Made by a program: the position numbers and the translations under genes. The notes below the pieces were generated by a model. The model ran no database searches. It was not told where the DNA came from and saw only the letters and a program-made list of their open reading frames with translations. This document shows positions 25,295 through 34,801 of a stretch of 64,000 bases of DNA, in pieces (the first letter of the stretch is position 1; each line of letters begins with the position of its first letter). Source of the DNA: Arthrobacter sp. 9V. Its GTDB lineage: Bacteria; Actinomycetota; Actinomycetes; Actinomycetales; Micrococcaceae. The DNA lies in contig NZ_LR732912.1 in NCBI RefSeq assembly GCF_902506065.1, positions 1 through 64,000 of the forward strand. The letters run 5' to 3'.

Positions 25295-25810
25295 ATGGAG
25301 CAGGGGGAACGCGTGGAGTCGGTCAGGCAAAAGCAATTCCTGGCAGCCCACACGGCGTGCCACGACAAGGTGTACCGCTACTTCCGGCGGCGAACGGGGG
25401 GGGCGTCAATAGCGGAGGACCTCACCGCGGAAGTGTTCCGGATCGCGTGGGAAAAGTGCCGGCAGGGCCAGGAACTACCTGTGCTGATGGTATTCGGCAT
25501 CGCCAGGAATGTTCTCCGGAACCACTACCGTTCAACCGTCCGTTCCCAGAACCTTACGCAGCAGTTGGAGCGGCAGCGGACAGCTGACTTGGGAACCGAC
25601 GACGGCGTGGTGACGGAAGCGCTGGGGCGGCTCAAGCCTGAGGAGCGCGAGGTCCTCCTCCTGACCTACTGGGACGGATTCATCTCGGCTGAGGTCTCGG
25701 ACCTGCTCAACGTCACGGCCGCGGCCGTCAGGATGCGCCTGCACAGGGCAAGGAAGCAACTCAGCGAGCTCCTTCGGCCGGAACAAACCACAGAGGATGT
25801 GCAGCGATGA
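25295..25810 (+). CDS. ECF-type RNA polymerase sigma factor
   Basis: About 171 residues. Region 2 (VYRYFRRRTGGASIAEDLTAEVFRIAWEKC) and region 4 (LKPEEREVLLLTYWDGFISAEVSDLL, then a recognition helix VTAAAVRMRLHRARKQL) are both present with no region 3, as in ECF factors. I use the ATG at 25295 (GAGGG 5 bases upstream); an in-frame ATG at 25283 also exists. The next gene overlaps by 4 bases and encodes a single-pass membrane protein, probably its anti-sigma partner. Confidence 0.88.
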   Translation: MEQGERVESVRQKQFLAAHTACHDKVYRYFRRRTGGASIAEDLTAEVFRIAWEKCRQGQELPVLMVFGIARNVLRNHYRSTVRSQNLTQQLERQRTADLGTDDGVVTEALGRLKPEEREVLLLTYWDGFISAEVSDLLNVTAAAVRMRLHRARKQLSELLRPEQTTEDVQR

Positions 25811-26535
25811 AAAGGAATGAAGCTCCCGGCACTGAACGCCTGATCGCGGCAGACCCGGCCCTGGTGGTTACCGAAGGTGAGCTGGCACGTAGCCGGCAGA
25901 AGAGCATGGCAGTCATGGACACTGAAGCCGAGCACATCACCGTAGGTGGGTCAGTCACGGATTTTCATCAACAGCCTGCGCGGCGCCGTGTGCGGTTGAC
26001 GGCAGGAATCGGGTTGCTGGCCGCGGCAGTTGCAGCTGCAGCTGTGGTTGCCGGGGTAGTGGTGACGTCCTCCATGACGTCTCCGCCAACGTCGCAAGCC
26101 GCCCCGACGGTCAGCCAGCTGGATTCGACGCCTGAAACATCTCCCTCAAGCGGAGCCCCGCTCCCCGAAATCACAGGACTGAAGGCAGCAACGGGGAACG
26201 CCAGGATTATCGCCGGCGACAATGACAACAAGGCAGCCGTCTCCACAGACGAAGAGGTGCATGTCTTCATGGATGCACTAAGTTCAGGAAAACTTGGCTT
26301 GAACAGTCGCGGTTGTCTCGCCAATGTGAGCGTGGACGATACTGCGGGCGGCCTCATCTTCCCCTTCGGTACACGTGTCATGGAATCGGGGGTAGTCCTG
26401 CCCGACGGGACGGTTATCAATATTGGCGACGAATTCGCCTTCGGGGGAGGCTCCATACCCGGCGACACTGATTTGAGCGAGTGCTTCCCGGGCGGCGGAG
26501 CTTTCCTGGCCCAAAGCTGGGACCCGCGCCCCTGA
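25807..26535 (+). CDS. Single-pass membrane protein, probable sigma-factor partner
   Basis: 242 residues with a cytosolic N-terminus of about 60, one membrane helix (about 62-86) and an extracytoplasmic part with a Ser/Pro/Thr linker and a Gly-rich C-terminal domain with two cysteines. The ATGA overlap with the sigma gene implies coupling. The cytosolic segment has no HxxxCxxC zinc anti-sigma motif, so it is not a classical ZAS protein. The role as anti-sigma is inferred from position. Confidence 0.7.
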   Translation: MKRNEAPGTERLIAADPALVVTEGELARSRQKSMAVMDTEAEHITVGGSVTDFHQQPARRRVRLTAGIGLLAAAVAAAAVVAGVVVTSSMTSPPTSQAAPTVSQLDSTPETSPSSGAPLPEITGLKAATGNARIIAGDNDNKAAVSTDEEVHVFMDALSSGKLGLNSRGCLANVSVDDTAGGLIFPFGTRVMESGVVLPDGTVINIGDEFAFGGGSIPGDTDLSECFPGGGAFLAQSWDPRP

Positions 26536-26572
26536 TCTCTCACCCGAATCTCAGCGAACAGACGCCAAAGCG

Positions 26573-26605
26573 CGACGTCGGCACTCACCCTAAGTGCCGA
26601 CGTCG
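26573..26605. terminator. Bidirectional terminator between convergent genes
   Basis: CGACGTCGGCACT (26573-26585) pairs perfectly with AGTGCCGACGTCG (26593-26605) around loop CACCCTA. It separates the convergent sigma-partner and GH13 genes. The core ACGTCGGCACTCA recurs in the terminator at 32460. Confidence 0.75.
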
Positions 26606-26611
26606 TACTGT

Positions 26612-28903
26612 CTATTCGGTAACTTCGTCCTCCACTACCGGGTCCTTCAGCAGGAGTGCCGTGCCTTGGAAAGCGGGCAACTCGAGGAAGAAGCTGCACA
26701 GATCATCCACCTGGCCCACGTCTTCGCCGGAGAACAAATCCTGGACGGTAGCACCGGGCACAAGGTGCGAGGACTGGATGCTGCCGGCAATGTCCTGGTC
26801 CGAGAAGTTCAAGACCGTGACTTGCAGTGCGCCGTCTGCGAGCTGATTGACCAGCACCAGCAGCCCGCGGTGCGAAACGTCCGGCACATCCAGCAGCGTG
26901 CTGGTGGCGATCCCGTTCTCTTCGCGCACCGTGAGGATCCGCTGGAGCCGCCGGGCGTAGGAGTTGGGGTCCTCCAGCTGATCGGGCAGCGGACCGTACA
27001 GGCTTCGAGCTCGGGGCATGCCGGCCAGGGAGGTTTTCGCGTCCGGGCTGGTTCCCATGAGATCGTGTGCGCCGCGGTTGATCCAGCGGGTGTCACCCTG
27101 GGAGGTGAGCTCGCGGACGGTCTCGCGGTCAATGGCTGTGATGCCCGTGAGGTCCCAGCCGGACAGGGCGAAGACCCCGGGCTGCAACGCGTTGTACATG
27201 GACAACAGCACGTGGGCGTCCAGGACTTGCGCTTCCTGCTCCTTGGTGATGGCATCCGGATCCTTGATGCCCAGGGCGGCCATGATGAAGCTGACCGTGG
27301 TGCAGGCGATGCCGTTGGTGGTGAAGACCGCGTTGTAGGGCCCGTTCTCACCTGTGAGCCGTTCCCGCATGGTGTTCTGGACCTTCTCCGCCACCTCTGC
27401 GCCGGTGAGTTCCTCGCCGGCAAGTTCAAAGACGTCGTCCCTGTGCCCTGCGGCAAAGTGGAGCAGCTCGTAGGTCAGTTCATCGTGGTTCTGGAGGGCA
27501 TGAACCAACGACGCCTGATCCACGCCGATCTCCATGGAAAGCCGTAGGGTCAGTCGCAGGAACTCCGTATCTCCTATGACCAAGGCGTAGTGATAGGCGG
27601 GCCTGGTGATGAAATCGTAGGACAGGTCCGGGCCGGACTCGGATTGCGTCTTGATGTCGTCAATAGTGAGGTTGAGCTCCTGGAAGGAGAACCCGCCCAC
27701 TTTGCGGATCATGGAACCAATCAGCTGGTTGGCGGCCTCGGACAACGGGTGGCCCTCTGACCAGCCCGGTTCTTCCTCGGCACTCTTCTCCACGCCAAGG
27801 AAGCCGTTGGCATCAAGCCGGAGCGCACCTGTTCCGAGGTCCAGCAACGAGTGAAGGGCGTCGCCCACCACCAGGCGCATCCCGGCGAAGGTGGGGTCCA
27901 GCCAGTTGATGGAAGGCTGACCGGCCTTGAAGTAGTGGAGATAGACCCAGCGGCGTTTCTTGCCCGTGGTGTCGATGATGGGCTTGGTGGCGCTCCAGTT
28001 GGTTTCCTTGACGCCGGGCTCGTAGAAGATGACCCTTTGAAGGCGACCGATGATGTAGCCGGCCTTCTGCAGGGCCTCCTCAGCGGCGGGGCTGATGTTC
28101 ACCGAGTCCTCGCCCTCGGGGACATCCGGCAGCAGGTGCCAGTCCTCCTCGGGGATGTCCACCATGTGATAGATGCCGGGGTAGTCCCGGAAGTTCATTT
28201 CGGCGAGGCGGAAGTCCGCCCCCTTGCCGGTGTGCCCGGGGACGATGTCGTCAATGACCGTGCCGCCGTGTTCATTGGCGACCTCGCACATCTGGCGGAA
28301 CTCTTCCTCCGTACCGAAAGCGGGGTCAATAGCCATGCTGATCCGGTCAAAGTGACCGTCCACGCTGGGCGTCTGCGACCACCCACGGATGCCGCCGGCC
28401 AGCTTGACCGGGCCCGTGTGCAGCCCCCTGATGCCGATCTTGCTGAACGCGTCCCAGAGAGCGGGATCGCCCAAAGCTGACAGGAAGGACTGGCCGTCCT
28501 TGGTGATGAAGGACAGCGGGTAGGCCGTGAACCACACGGGGGCGCGTTCCACGGCAGCCCTCGGGTTGGGCCGGGCGTAGGAGTTCTGCCACATGCTGGC
28601 CTGCCCGGACAACTGCCGGGCCATGGTGTTGGCGTCACCCAGCATTGACTGGTTCCTGAGCCAGTCCACATAGGTGGAATTCAGTCCGTCGAATTCCAAG
28701 GAGGGCCGGGCGGCAAAGAACTGCCGCCGCCGGGCAATCGGCCGCAACGCCTTGGGCCGGGCCGGATAGAACTGTTCATCAAAGGTGATTTCCGCCGGTT
28801 CGCTTGCGGTTTCATCGGGCGTTTCCTGTGGCGTCTCCTCCGGATTTTCTTCCGAAGTTTCGCTGATTCCTGACACGCTCGCGTTGACTGCAGGCTCCCG
28901 CAC
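26612..28903 (-). CDS. GH13 alpha-amylase superfamily enzyme (trehalose synthase-like)
   Basis: 763 residues. A Glu/Thr/Pro-rich leader (about 12-42) precedes a GH13 barrel with nucleophile Asp364 ([12 protein letters not shown]), acid/base Glu409 (FQELNL) and Asp474 (QNHDEL). A C-terminal beta domain follows. No signal peptide, so cytosolic. The order resembles trehalose synthase/maltosyl-type GH13 proteins, but the flanks diverge and I cannot fix the substrate. The GTG start at 28903 has AAGGAG 7 bases upstream. It is divergent from the SDR gene with 217 bases between starts. Confidence 0.82.
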   Translation of the reverse strand: MREPAVNASVSGISETSEENPEETPQETPDETASEPAEITFDEQFYPARPKALRPIARRRQFFAARPSLEFDGLNSTYVDWLRNQSMLGDANTMARQLSGQASMWQNSYARPNPRAAVERAPVWFTAYPLSFITKDGQSFLSALGDPALWDAFSKIGIRGLHTGPVKLAGGIRGWSQTPSVDGHFDRISMAIDPAFGTEEEFRQMCEVANEHGGTVIDDIVPGHTGKGADFRLAEMNFRDYPGIYHMVDIPEEDWHLLPDVPEGEDSVNISPAAEEALQKAGYIIGRLQRVIFYEPGVKETNWSATKPIIDTTGKKRRWVYLHYFKAGQPSINWLDPTFAGMRLVVGDALHSLLDLGTGALRLDANGFLGVEKSAEEEPGWSEGHPLSEAANQLIGSMIRKVGGFSFQELNLTIDDIKTQSESGPDLSYDFITRPAYHYALVIGDTEFLRLTLRLSMEIGVDQASLVHALQNHDELTYELLHFAAGHRDDVFELAGEELTGAEVAEKVQNTMRERLTGENGPYNAVFTTNGIACTTVSFIMAALGIKDPDAITKEQEAQVLDAHVLLSMYNALQPGVFALSGWDLTGITAIDRETVRELTSQGDTRWINRGAHDLMGTSPDAKTSLAGMPRARSLYGPLPDQLEDPNSYARRLQRILTVREENGIATSTLLDVPDVSHRGLLVLVNQLADGALQVTVLNFSDQDIAGSIQSSHLVPGATVQDLFSGEDVGQVDDLCSFFLELPAFQGTALLLKDPVVEDEVTE

Positions 28904-29120
28904 AGTTTTCTCCTTTACGTGGTCGCCGCGTCAACGCCGACCGTCCGAGGGGGTCGTTCAAGAGGTCACGTACCCGGGCGTGCCCGGACTATTCATGCTA
29001 GTCGTGGGAGCCCGCCGTTTGTCTAACCCGGGAACAAGTAAGTCTCGTTATTATGTGCCGGGTTTGACGTTGGGCACCCCCGCCCTATCGGTTACGGACG
29101 ATCATTGAGTACCGTGGCAG

Positions 29121-30131
29121 GTGATGATCGGAGAACCCTTGAAAATCGCAGTGATCGGCGGCAGCGGGCATATTGGATCCTTCCTGGTGCCCAGGCTTGT
29201 GCGTGCCGGGCACGAGGTAATCAACATCAGCCGTGGCAACCGTCCGCCCTATACAGATGCCCCCGAATGGCAGCAGGTCCGCCAGGTTACGGCGGACCGC
29301 GAGCAGGAGGACCGCGAGGGCATCTTTGGTGATCGGGTGGCCGAACTGGGTGCCGACGTCGTAATTGACCTCATTTGCTTCACGCTCGAATCAGCCACTG
29401 CGCTGGTGGAAAGCCTGCGGGGAAAGATGGGGCATCTGCTGCACTGCGGCTCCATTTGGCGTTACGGGGTCAGTTTGAAGTTGCCCATCAGCGAGGACTC
29501 CCACGCCGCGGAGCCCTTGGATGATTACGGGATCCGGAAGCGGGACATCGCGCGGATGCTCAAGGAAGAGACTGCCTCCGGTGGTTTGATCACAACCTCG
29601 ATTCATCCCGGACACATCGTGGGGCCAGGGTGGTTTCCGATCGGGCCACTGGGGAACCTCGACCCTGCCGTGTGGCAGGTCATCGCTTCCGGGCAAACAC
29701 TCCAGGTGCCCGGAAGCGGGACCGAATTGATGCACCACGTGCACGCCGACGACGTCGCGCAAGCCTTTGAGAAAGCCGTTGAAAACAGGGATGCGGCAGC
29801 CGGGGAAGACTTCAACATTGTTGCTCCCAGCGTGTTGACGGTTCGGGGGTACGTGGGCATCGCCGCAGCCTGGTTCGGGCAGGAGCCACGCATGGAAACC
29901 GTAAGTTGGGAGGACTTCCGGCACATCACCGCACCCGAATTTGCCGATTCCAGCTGGGCCCATCTCAACCGCAACCACTGCATATCCATCCAGAAGGCTC
30001 TCTCCCTGATTGGGTACGCGCCCCGTTACGAACCTGAGCAGGCTGTGTACGAATCCGTGCAGTGGCTCATCAACAACGGAAAGCTGCTGGTCCAAGGCAT
30101 GTACAAGCAGCATCCCAAGCCTGAAGCTTAA
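29121..30131 (+). CDS. NAD-dependent epimerase / extended SDR
   Basis: 336 residues. The N-terminal Rossmann motif is GGSGHIG (about 13-19), and a YxxxK catalytic pair appears as YGIRK after the DD dipeptide. The C-terminal substrate domain is of the extended SDR type (HHVHADDVAQAFEKAVEN). Such enzymes act on nucleotide sugars or related alcohols; the substrate is not evident. Two ATG codons are adjacent (29121, 29124). The LssY_C-type gene follows 22 bases after the stop. Confidence 0.85.
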   Translation: MMIGEPLKIAVIGGSGHIGSFLVPRLVRAGHEVINISRGNRPPYTDAPEWQQVRQVTADREQEDREGIFGDRVAELGADVVIDLICFTLESATALVESLRGKMGHLLHCGSIWRYGVSLKLPISEDSHAAEPLDDYGIRKRDIARMLKEETASGGLITTSIHPGHIVGPGWFPIGPLGNLDPAVWQVIASGQTLQVPGSGTELMHHVHADDVAQAFEKAVENRDAAAGEDFNIVAPSVLTVRGYVGIAAAWFGQEPRMETVSWEDFRHITAPEFADSSWAHLNRNHCISIQKALSLIGYAPRYEPEQAVYESVQWLINNGKLLVQGMYKQHPKPEA

Positions 30132-30153
30132 GGGGCTACCAGGGGGGAGCTAC

Positions 30154-31467
30154 ATGTACAAAGCACAAAACAAGGAAGCCACAGACAGCCGGCTGGACCA
30201 CGGATTTTTTATCCTTGGCGGAGCAGCGGCCGTGTGGCTGGCTTTCCTGTTGGTGGGGGAGAGTTTTCACCTTGGCTGGGGGCAGCTGTGGTTTTCGGTG
30301 GTGTTCTGGGCGTTCCTCGCGTACCTGCTGTTGCCCCGGCTGCACCGGATCCTGACCACCATTTACGTACCGGGCTACTTTATTGGCCGCGCGCGGACCA
30401 GCGACGGACTGCTGGGCGACCCCGTCAATGTCGCCTTGCTGGGCACCGAACCCCAGATCCACGCGATCATGAGGGCCGCCGGTTGGACAATGGCAGACGA
30501 CGTCACCTTCGCCAGCAGCCGACGCATCATCAGCTCCACCATCTTCCGGCAAAGTTATACGGAGGCGCCGGTGAGCCCCCTGTACCTTTTCGATCGGCAG
30601 CAGGATTTCGCCTACCAGCAAGAGGTCAACAACACCCCCGGCAAACGCCACCACGTCCGCTTCTGGCGTTGCCCCGAGGGCTGGCTCCTCCCGGGTGGCC
30701 ACAAAGTGGATTGGCTCGCGGCCGGCACCTACGATCGCAGCGTCGGTTTCTCCCTCTTTACCCTCCAGATCACGCACAAGATTGAGCAGAACACCGATGT
30801 GGAACGGGACCACATCGTTTCCACCGTCTCGGCCGCCGAACCAGCCGTTACGGTCCAGGTCATTGAGGACTTCTCCACCGGGTATCACACCCGCAACGGA
30901 GGCGGGGACTCCATTTCCACCGACGGCGACCTGCCGATCATCGACGCCCACCGCGTGCGGGTTCCCGCCGACCAGCCGCCCGACCGGACCGACAGCAGGG
31001 ACCGGCGGCCGGCCCCCATCATCATGGGCGCGGCGCTGGTGGTGGCGAGGGCGGTGGCTGCCCTGGTCCTGGCGATCACGTTGTTCACCTCCGGCGGTGA
31101 TATCTCCGGACTCACCGTGGATTACGACGCTTCAGACCCGGAAAGCACGACGGCGGCCATCGCCTTGATAGCCAGCGTGGTCCTGGTGTTCGGGCTGGGT
31201 GAAGTTTTCCTTGCCTGGCGCATTTTCCTGGGCAGCAACGGCGCACGCGTGATTGCCATGGCACTGAGTTCCATCTCCATCCTTGTCCAGGCAATCGACT
31301 ACTCCACGGGCAGTGCGAATATCACCCTCGAAGCCGGCCTCTCCGGGTTGGCAACGGACATCCTGGTGCTCCTGGCACTGTCCAGCCAACGGGCCAGAGT
31401 GTACGCCAAGCGGCAGCGCGTCCCGGCGGTCCCGGCGTCGGTGGTCAGCAGGCGCGTGGCTTCCTGA
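30154..31467 (+). CDS. LssY_C-domain membrane protein
   Basis: 437 residues from the ATG at 30154, with GGGGGAG 4 bases upstream. Two N-terminal helices precede an LssY C-terminal-type domain (about 85-255) with VNVALLGTEPQIHAIMRAAGW and a YLFDRQQDFAYQQEVN stretch. A polar linker and four more helices end the protein. LssY_C domains occur in membrane proteins tied to secretion or phosphatase modules, with no proven activity. The upstream frame to 30010 overlaps the SDR gene and is ignored. Confidence 0.82.
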   Translation: MYKAQNKEATDSRLDHGFFILGGAAAVWLAFLLVGESFHLGWGQLWFSVVFWAFLAYLLLPRLHRILTTIYVPGYFIGRARTSDGLLGDPVNVALLGTEPQIHAIMRAAGWTMADDVTFASSRRIISSTIFRQSYTEAPVSPLYLFDRQQDFAYQQEVNNTPGKRHHVRFWRCPEGWLLPGGHKVDWLAAGTYDRSVGFSLFTLQITHKIEQNTDVERDHIVSTVSAAEPAVTVQVIEDFSTGYHTRNGGGDSISTDGDLPIIDAHRVRVPADQPPDRTDSRDRRPAPIIMGAALVVARAVAALVLAITLFTSGGDISGLTVDYDASDPESTTAAIALIASVVLVFGLGEVFLAWRIFLGSNGARVIAMALSSISILVQAIDYSTGSANITLEAGLSGLATDILVLLALSSQRARVYAKRQRVPAVPASVVSRRVAS

Positions 31468-31605
31468 CCCTCTTTGGGGGCTGCTCCTGGGCAACACGAG
31501 CCGTTTAGGTTGTCGGAGTTGAATCAATAGACTGGCTTGGCCCGTCGTGCACACTACTGCACCACGCGCGGGCCAGATCCGAAAACCGAATTGGGGACCT
31601 ACGTT

Positions 31606-32334
31606 TTGACTGCTGAATATCCGAAAATCACCGTTGTTGTGCCTACTTACAATGAGCGGGAAAACTTGCCCGTTCTCGTTGCCCAGCTCGATGCACTTGG
31701 GATCGCGAATCTCAGTGTCCTCGTAGTGGATGACAACTCCCCCGATGGCACAGGCGCGGTGGCAGACCAACTGGCAGCGGAATCCACGGGAACGGTGTCC
31801 GTTCTGCATAGGAAAGAAAAGGATGGGCTCGGGCGGGCTTATGTGGCCGGAATGACCCGCGCTCTGACGGAAGACGCCGACGTTGTCATCCAAATGGACG
31901 CAGATCTGTCCCACCCCACGTCGGCAATTCCCACAATGCTTGACCGGGTCCGTAATTCCGGCGCTGCGCTGGTGATCGGGTCGCGCTATGTCACAGGGGG
32001 GTCCACGGCCGCGGAATGGCCGTGGCACCGCAAGGCGCTCTCAGCTTGGGCCAACTTTTATGTAGGCGCGATCTTGGGTTTGAAGGTCAAAGATGCAACA
32101 GCGGGTTTCAAGGCGTGGACGGCTTCTGCACTGAAGCAGATTGATGTCGCGTCTGTCCGCAGTGACGGCTACTCATTCCAGGTTGAGATGAACTACCGAG
32201 CGGCCCGGCAAGGCCTGAAGATCGCCGAAGTACCCATCCACTTTGAAGAACGCGTCGAGGGTGCTTCCAAGATGAATCTTCGCGAGCAGTTGGAGTCCGC
32301 GCTCACGCCGTGGAAGCTCCGGTTTCAAAAGTAG
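31606..32334 (+). CDS. ppm1: Polyprenol monophosphomannose synthase (GT2)
   Basis: 242 residues of the DPM1/Ppm1 catalytic type: VVPTYNERENLP at the N-terminus, VVDDNSPDGT, the DxD-like metal site MDADLSHP and the acceptor region SDGYSFQVEMNYRA. No C-terminal membrane domain. It would transfer mannose from GDP-mannose to a polyprenyl phosphate at the membrane for glycolipid or protein mannosylation. A TTG at 31606 with GGGGA upstream is the likeliest start; the frame is open to 31537. A terminator follows 42 bases after the stop. Confidence 0.88.
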   Translation: MTAEYPKITVVVPTYNERENLPVLVAQLDALGIANLSVLVVDDNSPDGTGAVADQLAAESTGTVSVLHRKEKDGLGRAYVAGMTRALTEDADVVIQMDADLSHPTSAIPTMLDRVRNSGAALVIGSRYVTGGSTAAEWPWHRKALSAWANFYVGAILGLKVKDATAGFKAWTASALKQIDVASVRSDGYSFQVEMNYRAARQGLKIAEVPIHFEERVEGASKMNLREQLESALTPWKLRFQK

Positions 32335-32375
32335 GTGCGTGCGGCCACCACCAAGTTTGAGCCCAAGGAAGTTGA

Positions 32376-32400
32376 GACACGCCGTCATTCTCGGCGTGTC
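32376..32400 (+). terminator. Terminator after the mannosyltransferase gene
   Basis: A 9-bp perfect stem GACACGCCG/CGGCGTGTC with loop TCATTCT, 42 bases after the stop, without a strong T-tract. Confidence 0.6.
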
Positions 32401-32459
32401 GGGGAGGGTCAGATTCAAAGTGGGTGGTGACGGCACCACTCGCCAAGCCAGCCACCCGG

Positions 32460-32504
32460 AAAGCTCGACGTCGGCACTCAAGGTGAGTGCCGCCGTCGAG
32501 CTTT
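32460..32504. terminator. Long hairpin terminator of the ridA-iclR-kinase operon
   Basis: AAAGCTCGACGTCGGCACTCA (32460-32480) pairs with the segment 32484-32504 over 21 bp with one mismatch and loop AGG. It starts with AAA and ends with TTT, so it can act on both strands. It shares the core ACGTCGGCACTCA with the terminator at 26573. Confidence 0.8.
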
Positions 32505-32549
32505 ATGTGAGCGAGCGATCGCTGGAAGCCCGTGGGATGTGAACGAGGG

Positions 32550-32954
32550 TTAGGCAGTCACTGCCAGGGCGTCGATCTCCACCAGCATGACCTCGTGCGG
32601 CAGGTCCACGAACACGGTGGTGCGGCTGGGCAGTTGGCCGCTGGGCACGTTTTCACGGATGAACTCGCCGTAGACCTCGTTCATGGCCGCGAAATCATCG
32701 CGGGTGGTCAGGTACACGCGGAACATGAGGACGTCTTCAACGGAGGATCCGCCGGCTTCGAGGATGGCCTTGACGTTCTCCAGGGTCCGGCGGGTCTGGA
32801 CGCGGACGTCGCCCTCGCCGATGTACTGGTTGGTGGCAGGGTCCATGGGGCCCTGGCCGGAGACCTGGAACATGCCGCCCTTCTTGATGCCCTGCGAGAA
32901 TACGTGCGCCGGGGCGGGGGCGTTTTCGGTCAGTACTACGGTCTTTTCACTCAT
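32550..32954 (-). CDS. RidA family enamine/imine deaminase
   Basis: 134 residues, a trimeric RidA fold. The key arginine of active RidA is kept in PSRTTVFV, and the later glutamate in LVEIDALA. RidA hydrolyses reactive enamine/imine intermediates released by PLP dehydratases to 2-oxo acids and ammonia. The start overlaps the IclR stop by 4 bases. A PLP dehydratase gene lies in the divergent half of the same cluster, which is exactly the enzyme type that needs RidA. Confidence 0.9.
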   Translation of the reverse strand: MSEKTVVLTENAPAPAHVFSQGIKKGGMFQVSGQGPMDPATNQYIGEGDVRVQTRRTLENVKAILEAGGSSVEDVLMFRVYLTTRDDFAAMNEVYGEFIRENVPSGQLPSRTTVFVDLPHEVMLVEIDALAVTA

Positions 32955-33757
32955 GCTGAGTTCCTTTCGTGGCTGATCCAGCCGAGGTCGTTGGAGATGG
33001 CCTCGGTGCTGGCTTTGAGGTGGGGCAGCAGCTCGAGCAAGCCTTCATAGCTGAGCATCACTACCGGTACCGAACAAGAGGCTGCGGCTACAACAGCGCC
33101 GCTGGCGTCGCGGATGGGGGCCGCAATGCAGTGCACGAACGCTTCGTGCTCGGCGTTGTCGTGGGCCCAGCCTTGTTCCTTGACCTGCTCGAGTTCGGCC
33201 AGCAAGGCTTCCGGCGAGGTCAGGGTGTTCTCGGTAACTTTTACGTAGTCCAGCCCCGCGGCGATCTTTTCCTGCCGGCTGCGCGGCATGTCGGCGAGGA
33301 GGACTTTGGACACAGCGGCAGAGTGCAGTGATGCAGTCAGGCCGATGCGCGAGTACATGCGGACGGGGTGGTGCGACTCGAATTTGTCGATGTACACCAC
33401 CTCATTTCCTTCAAAGGCGGCGAGGTGGACCGTGTGCCCGGTGCGGCCGTTGAGATCGGCAAGGTGCGGGTGCGCCACCTTGCGGATATCCCGCTGTTCC
33501 AAGGCCAACGAGGACAGTTCAAAGAGCTTGGAACCAAGCATGAAACGCTGATCTTCGTCGCGGACCACGAAGCGTTTTTCTTCCATGGCATGCAGGAGTC
33601 GCATCACCGTGGTTTTGTGCACGGCGGCTTTGGACGCGAGCTCGTCCAGGGTTGCGGGTTTGGCGGCGAGTTCGCCGAGCAGGTCGATGGCCCGCATGAG
33701 GCTTTGGCTCACGGTGTCACGCTCCGGTTCTGGTGTTGAATTGTCCGTCTTCAACAT
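32951..33757 (-). CDS. IclR family regulator of the amino-sugar-acid cluster
   Basis: 268 residues from the ATG at 33757: winged helix (LDELASKAAVHKTTVMRLLHAM) and IclR effector domain (HTVHLAAFEGNEVVYIDKFES). Other in-frame starts exist at 33778 and 33838. It overlaps the kinase 3' end by about 40 bases and ridA by 4 bases, so it belongs to a kinase-iclR-ridA operon. The palindromes at 34802-34832 in the divergent promoter are its likely operators. Ligand is probably a pathway intermediate such as KDG. Confidence 0.88.
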   Translation of the reverse strand: MLKTDNSTPEPERDTVSQSLMRAIDLLGELAAKPATLDELASKAAVHKTTVMRLLHAMEEKRFVVRDEDQRFMLGSKLFELSSLALEQRDIRKVAHPHLADLNGRTGHTVHLAAFEGNEVVYIDKFESHHPVRMYSRIGLTASLHSAAVSKVLLADMPRSRQEKIAAGLDYVKVTENTLTSPEALLAELEQVKEQGWAHDNAEHEAFVHCIAAPIRDASGAVVAAASCSVPVVMLSYEGLLELLPHLKASTEAISNDLGWISHERNSA

Positions 33758-34724
33758 GGATAGCAGCCCAGGCCGCATCCGAAGAATCGAGGATGGCGGC
33801 AAGCTCTCCGGCCTTGGGTAGGGGGCCGCGATCACCATGGACCGTCAGGGTGCAGGCCGCGGCCACATGCCCGCGGCGGAGGCTCTCTTTTTGGCCGAGC
33901 CCGAACAGCATTCCGCTGAGGTACCCGGCGGCGAACGAGTCACCCGCGCCAACGGGCTCGACCACGGCTACAGACAGTGCAGGCACCTCTTCCCGGGTGC
34001 CGGTCCGGTCCAAAGAGATGGCGCTGATGGCCTCGTTTTTGATGACCAGCACCTGCGGATCGGGCATCATGCTGCGGAGTTCGGTCTCGTCAGTGGTGCC
34101 GAAGGCGTGCTCGGCTTCGTCTTTTCCAACTAGCACGACGTCGGCCATGTTCGCCAGCCGCTGCAGGACGGAACGGTCCTGGCCTGCCCAGAGGGCCTCG
34201 CGCCAATTGACGTCGAAGCTGATGGTCCGGCCATTTCTTGGCATGGTCAGGATGGCTTCGAGCAGTGAAAGGCACTGGGGGGAGAGGGCGGCGGTGATCC
34301 CGCTCAGGTGAATCAGTGCAGCGTTTTCCAGCAGTGAAGAAACGGCTGGATTCGAAAGAGTGTCCCGTCCCATGGCCGAGGCCGCGGAACCTTGCCGGTA
34401 GTACAGAACCGAGCTGCCGCCGTCGGGGTCTGAGTCCTGGGCGGGGACTTTCACGTAGAGCCCGGTGGGCAGGGACTCGTCCACTTCCACGCCGGAGATT
34501 CCTACGTTGTGGTCCTGAAGCTCGAGGAGGATGCGCGTGCCGAAGCCGTCGTGGCCTACCCGGCTGACCCAGTGCGTGTCCAAGCCCATGGCTGCGAGCC
34601 CCATGGCGACGTTGGATTCCGCGCCGCCGATCCCGAAGTGGAGCTCGGTTGCCAAGTGCAGGGGGACGGCGTGGGCAGGGGTAAGCATGGCCATGGTTTC
34701 GCCCACGCATACAGCTGAAAGCAT
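33717..34724 (-). CDS. PfkB-family sugar kinase, probable 2-keto-3-deoxygluconate kinase
   Basis: 335 residues with the ribokinase N-terminal GGAESNVAMGLAAMG and the catalytic loop VGAGDSFAAGYLSG (Asp as base, anion hole GAGD). An ATG at 34724 has GGGAG 5 bases upstream. PfkB enzymes phosphorylate a sugar hydroxyl. The KDPG aldolase in the divergent operon makes KDG to KDPG the most economical assignment. No sequence feature alone proves the substrate. Confidence 0.87.
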   Translation of the reverse strand: MLSAVCVGETMAMLTPAHAVPLHLATELHFGIGGAESNVAMGLAAMGLDTHWVSRVGHDGFGTRILLELQDHNVGISGVEVDESLPTGLYVKVPAQDSDPDGGSSVLYYRQGSAASAMGRDTLSNPAVSSLLENAALIHLSGITAALSPQCLSLLEAILTMPRNGRTISFDVNWREALWAGQDRSVLQRLANMADVVLVGKDEAEHAFGTTDETELRSMMPDPQVLVIKNEAISAISLDRTGTREEVPALSVAVVEPVGAGDSFAAGYLSGMLFGLGQKESLRRGHVAAACTLTVHGDRGPLPKAGELAAILDSSDAAWAAIHVEDGQFNTRTGA

Positions 34725-34801
34725 CGTTCTCCCACTAGTTGTGCGCTTCTCAGCGGCCTTGACTCTCGATCCGCCACCATGTTAGACATATCACCATCAG
34801 G

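Noticed and set aside
26612-28903. Naming the GH13 gene treS
   Set aside because: Catalytic residues fit GH13 in general, but flanking segments differ from trehalose synthases I know, so a specific symbol is not supported.
32339-32542. A 67-codon open frame between the mannosyltransferase and ridA
   Set aside because: It runs across two terminator hairpins, with no ribosome-binding site or protein-like composition.
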